From Acidimicrobiia bacterium (GTDB lineage: Bacteria > Actinomycetota > Acidimicrobiia > Acidimicrobiales > Aldehydirespiratoraceae): a stretch of DNA of 35,854 nucleotides. How positions within the stretch are numbered: the stretch's first letter is position 1; the number at the start of each line of letters is the position of its first letter. Below are positions 30,950 through 35,854 of this stretch, one piece after another. The notes under the pieces were generated by a model, which saw nothing but the letters and a program-made list of their open reading frames with translations, was not told the origin of the DNA and did not search any database. The stretch spans positions 1-35,854 of the forward strand of contig JAJEJB010000026.1 of the NCBI GenBank assembly GCA_022828135.1. The letters are read 5' to 3'. Position numbers and translations under genes: made by a program.

Positions 30950-31270
30950 GTGGAGGTCGAGGTTCACGATGAGGTTGTGGAGTGGCTTTCGGGGCTCAGC
31001 AGCGCTGAGTGGGATCGTGTGGCTGTAGTCATCGATCGACTGGCGCAGCTGGAGCAGCGAGCGCGGATGCCGCTGTCGCGGAGCCTGGGGGACGGGCTGT
31101 TCGAGCTTCGGATCTCGCTGGGCCCGACTGCTCGGCGGATCACCTACCGGTTCACGCCTGACGGCCGCATCGTGTTGTTGACGACATTCCGCAAGCAGCG
31201 AGACAACGAGCGGGCCGAGGTAGCCAGAGCCCGTCAGGCTGCCCAAGACTGCGCGAAGAACGATCCCTGA
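30950..31270 (+). CDS. higB: HigB-like toxin (RelE superfamily, phage Gp49-type)
   Basis: A 106-residue protein. It starts VEVHDEVVEWLSGLSSAEWDRV, a strand and two helices; LSRSLGDGLFELRISLGPTARRITYRF (about 44-70) is the central sheet; and IVLLTTFRKQRDNERAEVARAR carries the basic helix with the F-x-K-x-x segment of HigB-type mRNA interferases. The order toxin then HTH antitoxin, with 12 bases between, is typical of HigBA. The frame is open further upstream, but the GTG at 30950 gives the family's short N-terminus and directly follows the operator repeats; it has no Shine-Dalgarno and may be leaderless. Confidence 0.8.
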   Translation: MEVEVHDEVVEWLSGLSSAEWDRVAVVIDRLAQLEQRARMPLSRSLGDGLFELRISLGPTARRITYRFTPDGRIVLLTTFRKQRDNERAEVARARQAAQDCAKNDP

Positions 31271-31282
31271 AGGGAGGACACG

Positions 31283-31603
31283 ATGGCGAACCGATCGCGG
31301 TGGGAAGACATCAAGAAGGAGCGGGGCGAGCCCTCCGCGGAGGTACGGGCCGGCGTCGAGCATGACCTCGCTCTCGGTCAGCTCATCTATGACCTGCGCA
31401 TCGAGGTGGGTCTGAGCCAGCGCGAGCTGGCAGAGCGGATGGGCACGACCCAGTCGGTGATCTCGCGGCTCGAGGAGGGTGGCGGCGCCCGCAACCGCAT
31501 CGACACGCTCGCTAGGGTGGCGACCGCATTGGGCCGCCATCTGGTGCTCTCGTTTCCGGCCGACATGCCCGAACGCCTAGAGGACGCGATCCAGGTCGCC
31601 TAG
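31283..31603 (+). CDS. higA: HigA-like antitoxin, XRE family
   Basis: A 106-residue DNA-binding protein. After an N-terminal arm with KKERGEPSAEVRAGVEHDL comes a helix-turn-helix: LIYDLRIEVGLSQRELAERM, then TTQSVISRLEEGGG, then the third-helix region RIDTLARVATALGRHL (about 72-88) and the FPA end. The ATG at 31283 has GGGAGG seven bases upstream, a much stronger signal than the toxin start, which would favour antitoxin excess. It neutralises HigB and probably represses the operon at the TGCGATTAT repeats. Confidence 0.85.
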   Translation: MANRSRWEDIKKERGEPSAEVRAGVEHDLALGQLIYDLRIEVGLSQRELAERMGTTQSVISRLEEGGGARNRIDTLARVATALGRHLVLSFPADMPERLEDAIQVA

Positions 31604-31904
31604 ACGGACCTCTAGCGCCCTCCGTCTCCCCGGCCTACACCCCGGTCACTTTCGAACGTCTGGTCCACCACTTCGACGGGCTCGCGCGCGACGCTGGAAG
31701 ACAGCGGAGCGTGATTGGAGAGGGATTGTTTGTCGACCCGGGTGGGCGCTGTCTCACAGGCTGGGGAGCATCGGGCTGGTTGGGCACGAAATTGCCAGAC
31801 AGGACCGGACAAGGTTTACTGGTAGACCCTTGGTGAGCCGATTCGTGGGCTCAGATCGGACCGGTCACCACCATCAGGACACACCACAGGGAGGAGACGG
31901 ACAC
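31604..31904. other. Gene-free stretch between HigA and the small unknown protein
   Basis: No convincing gene is seen on either strand; a minus-strand frame at 31612-31812 has no Shine-Dalgarno, no family pattern and GC-poor-for-context composition. The end of the stretch contains GGGAGGAG (31890-31897), the Shine-Dalgarno of the next gene. The middle, around 31800-31830 (GGTTTACTGGTAGACCCT), is AT-richer and is the likeliest promoter site. Confidence 0.4.
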
Positions 31905-32174
31905 GTGCAGGCTGTAGAGGCCATCGACCGCCCCGACGGCGACCACGTTCACGCCGAGTCTTGCCACTATGTCTATGTCCCTACCGTGGTTGACGGCATG
32001 GTCTCGGCGTTTGACCTGTTCAACGTCCAGCGCCCCATGTACTGCCTCCGCTACCTGCGCCCTTTGCCCAAGACCCGCCCGGACGCGATCACCGAGGCGT
32101 GGAACATCGTCGGCGCTGCTATGTATGAGGCAATGGGCCGCCTGGTGACGGAGCCGGCCGATGAGCAGCGATGA
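31905..32174 (+). CDS. Small hypothetical protein upstream of and overlapping the DUF2335 gene
   Basis: An 89-residue protein starting at GTG 31905, chosen because GGGAGGAG ends seven bases before it; the frame opens 25 codons earlier without such a signal. It has HVHAESCHYVYVPTVVDG and DLFNVQRPMYCLRYLRPLPK in the first half and a helix TEAWNIVGAAMYEAMGRLV at the end. No family is recognised; no signal peptide or membrane segment. Its end overlaps the DUF2335 start by 14 bases, so the two are probably made together. Confidence 0.65.
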   Translation: MQAVEAIDRPDGDHVHAESCHYVYVPTVVDGMVSAFDLFNVQRPMYCLRYLRPLPKTRPDAITEAWNIVGAAMYEAMGRLVTEPADEQR

Positions 32175-32589
32175 GGGCGATGCCGTAGTCCAGAGCAGCG
32201 TGGAGATGGCGGCGGCCTACAGCGGGCCGCTGCCGCCGCCCGAGTGGCTGCGACAATACGAAGAGGTCCTCCCCGGGATCGCCGACCGCATGATGACGCT
32301 CGTCGAGAGCGAGGTGTCGAACCAGCACGATGCGGCGGCACACCATCGCCGGATGCAGGAGGAGGCCGTCTCCGCGGGCATCACGATGGCCAAGAGGGGC
32401 CAGGTGGTGGCCGCGCTGCTGGGACTTTCGTTTCTGGTAGCGGCCGTCGTGCTGGCTCTCACAGGCAACGCCCTACTCGGCGGCGTGATTGGCCTAGCCG
32501 ACCTCGTGGGGATTGTGGTGTCGTTCACGCTGGGGCTTTCGCGCCGGGACGCCGAACAGACCCATCCCGAGAACCAGAAGGACCCCTAG
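32161..32589 (+). CDS. DUF2335 membrane protein
   Basis: A 142-residue protein. The DUF2335 signature YSGPLPPPEWLRQYEEVLPGIADR (20-43) is followed by MMTLVESEVSNQHDAAAHHR and two transmembrane helices (about 80-97 and 101-121), with a hydrophilic C-tail. The family is widespread, often near mobile or phage-derived genes, and has no established function; the PLPPPE segment resembles a helical cytosolic binding element. The ATG at 32161 lies within the last codons of the preceding small gene. No Shine-Dalgarno needs to be assumed because of the overlap. Confidence 0.82.
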   Translation: MSSDEGDAVVQSSVEMAAAYSGPLPPPEWLRQYEEVLPGIADRMMTLVESEVSNQHDAAAHHRRMQEEAVSAGITMAKRGQVVAALLGLSFLVAAVVLALTGNALLGGVIGLADLVGIVVSFTLGLSRRDAEQTHPENQKDP

Positions 32590-32675
32590 CGCGATGGGGG
32601 GCGTGCTCGGTGACCTATGGCGAGATGCCTGCCGAGTGAACCGGCCCCCAGTGGCGGCATCCGAGGGAGGCCTGA

Positions 32676-32736
32676 CGGGCCCGAGGGCGTGTGGTTCCCG
32701 CCCCCGCCGCCGGAGTTCCCGGAGCCTCCGCCTGAG
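32676..32736. repeat. Dispersed repeat, copy B
   Basis: Partner of 30410-30470. It lies between the DUF2335 and S-layer genes. Read in the plus strand it would encode GPEGVWFPPPPPEFPEPP; most differences from copy A conserve the Pro/Asp/Glu/Phe pattern (Asp to Glu exchanges). Confidence 0.85.
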
Positions 32737-32992
32737 GGCTCGCCGCCCGGGCGGTGGGGGGTTGTCAAGGGCTGGCAGGAAATGCCCAGGGAAATACCCG
32801 TATGCCATGCGTCCACGCGTTACTTTGTGCCCCGTGACGGGTAGTTGCTCCGCGCGATGCCGACTAGTACGATGTCGGGACGTGTTCGACGACGAGGCGC
32901 CGTGTGTCGGCGCCCAGGGCAGTGGTGTGAACTGCGTGCCGAGGCTGGGATGAGATCGAGGATGATTGACCGCGTTGAACAGCCCACCGTGC

Positions 32993-32998
32993 TACACT
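32993..32998 (+). promoter_or_regulatory. Possible -10 box of the S-layer gene
   Basis: TACACT with TTGACC and TTGAAC upstream; the spacings (21 and 12) are not ideal, so the -35 assignment is weak. Confidence 0.3.
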
Positions 32999-33190
32999 TT
33001 CAGCCCGTCACGGGCCCGACCGTCGTGGTAGGGTTCTCTAAACGTCCCGGACGAGAGATCGAAGGGGGTGCAGCCCTTGAACAGCGCGTGTAGCGTGGTA
33101 CGAGTTGCATCCCGGTCGGTCTGCATGTGCGAGGCGTACATGTCCGTCCGGGCCGAACTTGCCACAGATGGAACACAGGTATAGAAAGGA

Positions 33191-33255
33191 GGGGCACATG
33201 CCCCATTTGAAGGGGCCTGTGCCCCAAGCACAAGCAAAGGAGGGGCCGATGCCCC
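33191..33255 (+). promoter_or_regulatory. Duplicated Shine-Dalgarno/start unit with three GGGGC-N4-GCCCC hairpins
   Basis: AAAGGAGGGGCACATGCCCCA (first start, ATG 33198) and AAAGGAGGGGCCGATGCCCCA (second start, ATG 33249) are near-identical and 51 bases apart, in frame. In each, GGGGC and GCCCC pair so that the start codon lies in the four-base loop and the Shine-Dalgarno overlaps the 5' arm: 33191-33204 and 33242-33255. A third hairpin of the same form, GGGGCCTGTGCCCC, lies between them at 33212-33225. All three are visible directly; a role in translational control is inferred. Confidence 0.7.
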
Positions 33256-35546
33256 AGCTAGTGAAGAAGCGGCGCTCGGGTTGGGCAGTGCTCGCCGCAG
33301 GCGCCTTGGTCGCATCGCTCCTCGCGGTCGCCGCGAGCCCCGTCGGCGCCGACATCGACAAGGCCGACCACACGGCGGCGACGTCGGCGTGTGTGGGCGA
33401 CGCTCTGGGCGACCAGATGTTCACCGACGTGTCCGAGGGCCATGCTTTCGCCGACGCGATCAACTGCATCGCCTACTACGGGGTCACCAACGGCACCGGC
33501 GACGGCTCCACGTACTCCCCGAACCAGGATGTGACCCGGGCCCAGATGGCGGTGTTCATCGCGCGGGCCGCTGGGGTTGCCGGGGTGGATCTGGATGATC
33601 CGATGGGCGACGAGTTCGACGACATCGACGGTGTGTGGGCCGAGGCCCGCGACGCGATCAACCAGCTGGCCGACGCGGGGATGATCTCATCTGGCGGCGA
33701 CTACCGTCCCGACGACGTGCTGACCCGCGCTGAGATGGCGTCGTTCTTGGTGGGGCTGTTGGTGGAGGCCTCTCCGAACGTGAAGATGTCCTCCAGCGGC
33801 GAGATCCGGCTGGGTGCCGGTTCGGGCGCGGTGGCCGACGACTGGTTCGCTGATGCTCGGGCTGCTTTGCCTCGCGCCAACGATGCTGAGGTGTCCGCGA
33901 TCTATGAGCTGGGCATCACCAAGGGCGCCAGCGCGGCTGCGGGTGCCGAGGAGGGCAAGGCTCCGCTGGACTTCGACTATGAGCCTCACGGCACCGTGGA
34001 CCGGGGCCAGATGGCTGCGTTCATCACCCGGGCGCTGGCGCACACCTCGGCACGCCCCGAGGGCGTCTCCGCGCAGTACGCCGGCGATGATCTCCTCGTC
34101 TCGGTTCGCGACGCCGACTTCGCTCCGGTGGCCGACGCGGTGGTGGACGTGTTCAGCATCGCCACCAGCGACGCCGATCTGGCGTTCAGGGCCAACGGGA
34201 CCTGCGCCGAAGTCGACAACGTGGCAGGCACCCACGAGTGCGAGATCGACAACGGCGACGACGAGACCGACAACGACGGCAACATCAGCGCGGGCAGCTT
34301 GACCGTGGGCGAGGGCCTCACCGTGTGGGCTTGGACCGGCGGCACCGGCGACACCGTCGACGGCGACACCGATCTGTTCCGCCTCGACATTCCCAAGGGG
34401 GCCGCCTCCGCCGAGATGGCGACCCGTGTGCACGTCAGCACCGACTTCAGCGCCACCCTTGTGCATGTGGGCTCGTCGGTCGTGTACACCGTGCAGCTCC
34501 AGTCCGGCGCGGGCAAGGCCACCACGGTCGGCACCGACGGCGAGAAGCCGGCCACCTTCGAGGTCCTGCTCTCGACCTACGCCATGGCCGACGGCACTCC
34601 GGGCGACGAAACGGAGAATCCCACTCGCGGTGCCACCGCCCTGTCGGTGAGTCGGGAGCGGATCACCACCGACGCGGAGGGCAAGGCGACCTTCTCGGTG
34701 TCGGCGCCCGCCGACCCGGATGCGAGTGCCAAGCAGCACAAGTTCCAGGTCGACGTCTCGATCCGGCCGGTGGATAACGCGCCCGGCGACGACGCGTTCT
34801 ACATCGCCGACGGGACCACGGCCGCAACCGCAGCGGCAGGTTTCGTGCCTGTGCGCAGCGGCGCCAACAACGATGCCAGCTCTCCTACTGCTGCCCTGGT
34901 CTTCAGCACCGACGAGAGCAACAGGGGCACGGCGGGTGTCCTCACGGTCAAGACGGCCGCTGAGTTCGTGCTGGCGGATGCCCGCGGTGCGAGCAACTCG
35001 GTGACAGTGAAGATCGTCGACCAGTACGGCGACCCGATCAGCGGTACGAGCGTCACGCTCGCCAGCACCGGCGACACCGGCGTCCCTGCCCCCGTCACCA
35101 CTATCGGACGGGCCACGAGGACCACAGGCCGCGACGGCACGCGGACCTTCCGTTACGAGAGGATGGGTGCCGTGGCCGGCACCCAGACTCTCTCGGTGAC
35201 GTGGGATGCCGACGGCGACGGCACCGACGAGACCCCGATAACCGAGACCGTGCAGTGGGCCATCATTGGGGGCAGCACCGCTGGAACCGCGGTGGCGATC
35301 CGGGAGTTCGACACGGAGACCAACACGATCTTCGCAGGCGGCGACGGTGCTGTGGCCATGTACACCTACGACGCCAACGACCGGTTCGATGTCGGGGCCG
35401 CCGGCAGCGTCGCGAGCTCTAGCTACGCCGCCTTCGAGAGGCAGCTGTACAAGAGCCCGAGCACTGCCGGGAACCTCAACGTGACCATCACCGGCGGCCG
35501 CAGCTCGGCGGTCAACACCTTCTCGCTGATCACCGGAGTCAGCTGA
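33249..35546 (+). CDS. Secreted S-layer-homology (SLH) domain protein
   Basis: A 765-residue exported protein from the second start (782 residues from the first start at 33198). The signal peptide MPQLVKKRRSGWAVLAAGAL plus VASLLAVAASPVGA should be cut near residue 34; from the first ATG there would be 17 extra N-terminal residues, less usual. Three SLH domains follow: from Phe58 (FTDVSEGHAFADAINCIAYY), about 123-170 (FDDIDGVWAEARDAINQLAD) and about 198-264 (DWFADARAAL to the RGQMAAFITRAL motif). They normally bind cell-wall polymers. The rest is Asp/Thr/Gly-rich and beta-stranded, with an invasin/Big-like segment SVTVKIVDQYGDPISGTSVTL near 580-605. No C-terminal sorting signal or membrane helix. 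It is likely a cell-surface layer or envelope protein. A long leader precedes it and a strong hairpin follows, as expected for a highly expressed gene. Confidence 0.9.
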   Translation: MPQLVKKRRSGWAVLAAGALVASLLAVAASPVGADIDKADHTAATSACVGDALGDQMFTDVSEGHAFADAINCIAYYGVTNGTGDGSTYSPNQDVTRAQMAVFIARAAGVAGVDLDDPMGDEFDDIDGVWAEARDAINQLADAGMISSGGDYRPDDVLTRAEMASFLVGLLVEASPNVKMSSSGEIRLGAGSGAVADDWFADARAALPRANDAEVSAIYELGITKGASAAAGAEEGKAPLDFDYEPHGTVDRGQMAAFITRALAHTSARPEGVSAQYAGDDLLVSVRDADFAPVADAVVDVFSIATSDADLAFRANGTCAEVDNVAGTHECEIDNGDDETDNDGNISAGSLTVGEGLTVWAWTGGTGDTVDGDTDLFRLDIPKGAASAEMATRVHVSTDFSATLVHVGSSVVYTVQLQSGAGKATTVGTDGEKPATFEVLLSTYAMADGTPGDETENPTRGATALSVSRERITTDAEGKATFSVSAPADPDASAKQHKFQVDVSIRPVDNAPGDDAFYIADGTTAATAAAGFVPVRSGANNDASSPTAALVFSTDESNRGTAGVLTVKTAAEFVLADARGASNSVTVKIVDQYGDPISGTSVTLASTGDTGVPAPVTTIGRATRTTGRDGTRTFRYERMGAVAGTQTLSVTWDADGDGTDETPITETVQWAIIGGSTAGTAVAIREFDTETNTIFAGGDGAVAMYTYDANDRFDVGAAGSVASSSYAAFERQLYKSPSTAGNLNVTITGGRSSAVNTFSLITGVS

Positions 35547-35586
35547 TCCGACCATCCGGCCCAGGCGGCCGGCCATCAAATCGAAC

Positions 35587-35617
35587 GGGAGGCCCCGGCC
35601 CAGCGCCGGGGCCTCCC
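35587..35617 (+). terminator. Strong hairpin terminator after the S-layer gene
   Basis: A perfect 13-base stem, GGGAGGCCCCGGC and GCCGGGGCCTCCC, with the loop CCAGC, 41 bases after the stop. No T-run follows, which is common for actinobacterial terminators. Confidence 0.8.
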
Positions 35618-35715
35618 CGCGTCCAAGCCCGGATGCACCCTCAGCGCTCTGCCATGATCACGACTTGCGCCTCATCTGAAGGTGCCCTCAAGGCGAGGGC
35701 CGGGTGGGCCTGGCA

Positions 35716-35854
35716 GGAATTTTGTGTATCGGGCGTGATCTGAGGGTCCGCAGCTGGGTGCTGTGGACCGGAAAGGATCATGTCTGTGACTGATCAGAAT
35801 ATGCCGGCTGTGCCGGCGAACGGGGCCGCTGATGAGGCGGCGATGAATGACTGG
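35716..35854 (+). mobile_element. Possible left end of an IS256-type insertion sequence, cut by the window edge
   Basis: GGAATTTTGTGTATCG (35716-35731) resembles, from memory, the TTTTGTGTA-type terminal repeats of IS256-family elements. About 50 bases further on there is a Shine-Dalgarno and an ATG whose product starts like the N-termini of actinobacterial IS256-type transposases. The other end and any target duplication are outside the window, so this is provisional. Confidence 0.4.
35780..35854 (+). CDS. 5' end of a coding sequence, possibly an IS256-type transposase
   Basis: ATG at 35780 with GAAAGGA five bases upstream; the frame is open to the right edge (25 codons): MSVTDQNMPAVPAN, then GAADEAAMNDW. 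An Ala/Asp-rich, weakly conserved start like this is seen in IS256-family transposases before the LLxxLTK-type core, but no catalytic residue lies in the window. If it is not a transposase, nothing else can be said about it. Confidence 0.5.
   Translation, partial: MSVTDQNMPAVPANGAADEAAMNDW

Larger units (their letters stand above)
32590..33190. other. Long non-coding stretch and leader upstream of the S-layer gene
   Basis: About 600 bases without a well-supported gene. It holds the second copy of the dispersed repeat (32676-32736); a 75-codon plus-strand frame at 32617-32844 covers that copy and reads DGPEGVWFPPPPPEFPEPP, but has no other support. A palindrome, GCCCGT-C-ACGGGC, lies at 33003-33015, just after a possible -10 box TACACT (32993-32998). 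If transcription starts there, the S-layer gene has a 5' leader of roughly 190-240 bases, long for this genome. Confidence 0.45.

Noticed and set aside
31612..31812. 66-codon minus-strand frame
   Set aside because: No Shine-Dalgarno or -10 box, no motif, and its amino-acid pattern looks random.
32845..33093. 82-codon plus-strand frame in the S-layer leader
   Set aside because: Arg/Gly-rich, no ribosome-binding site, and it overlaps the likely promoter and palindrome of the S-layer gene.
33687..35579. 630-codon minus-strand frame opposite the SLH gene
   Set aside because: The composition is that of an antisense frame; the plus strand has signal peptide, SLH domains and Shine-Dalgarno.

Overview
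The window is GC-rich actinobacterial chromosome, most likely from an uncultured Acidimicrobiia-like lineage. This is inferred from F420-dependent luciferase-like oxidoreductases, a CrgA divisome protein, a cytochrome P450, MsrA and AlaC-type housekeeping genes, GTG/TTG starts, a secreted S-layer-homology protein, and many genes with a TAnnnT box 6-9 bases before the start codon and no Shine-Dalgarno (leaderless style). No 16S rRNA or other species marker is present.

Layout. 1-9.85 kb: methionine-salvage-like pair (MtaD-like amidohydrolase cut by the left edge, divergent from mtnA), an orphan XRE regulator, an F420 oxidoreductase, an MFS exporter whose start codon lies 3 bases from the 3' end of a tRNA-Gly gene, yaaA, an AlaC-like aminotransferase, dcd, a large nested palindrome, a divergent P450/SDR pair and crgA. 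9.85-14.9 kb: DnaA-box-like inverted repeat, two small membrane proteins, a thiolase-fold protein that has lost its catalytic residues, a 3-copy tandem repeat, DoxX, an EamA transporter with a repetitive N-terminus, and msrA. 14.9-22.1 kb: D-aminoacylase-like amidohydrolase, acetyl-CoA synthetase, a coupled HAD phosphatase, htpX, a RelE-fold protein behind an internally duplicated unknown protein, yajQ and tRNA-Tyr. 22.1-26.4 kb: antitoxin remnant directly after tRNA-Tyr, GNAT, a complete acyl-CoA ligase followed by a ligase relic without its P-loop, and a second F420 oxidoreductase.

26.4-35.85 kb is more accessory: a HEPN/MNT toxin-antitoxin pair, an opine-dehydrogenase-family gene followed by an amidohydrolase, a HigBA module with a direct-repeat operator, a DUF2335 membrane protein with a small upstream partner, and a secreted SLH-domain S-layer-type protein. 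Its leader carries a duplicated Shine-Dalgarno/start unit folded into hairpins, and a strong terminator follows it. The right edge looks like the beginning of an IS256-type insertion element.

The most unusual items are the duplicated start-site hairpins of the S-layer gene, the unknown duplicated-domain/RelE-fold pair, the dead thiolase, the tRNA-Gly/MFS junction, the nested palindrome after dcd, and a 61-base dispersed repeat that forms the Pro-rich tail of one amidohydrolase and recurs 2.2 kb away. All functional calls rest on reading motifs by eye; no database search was possible.
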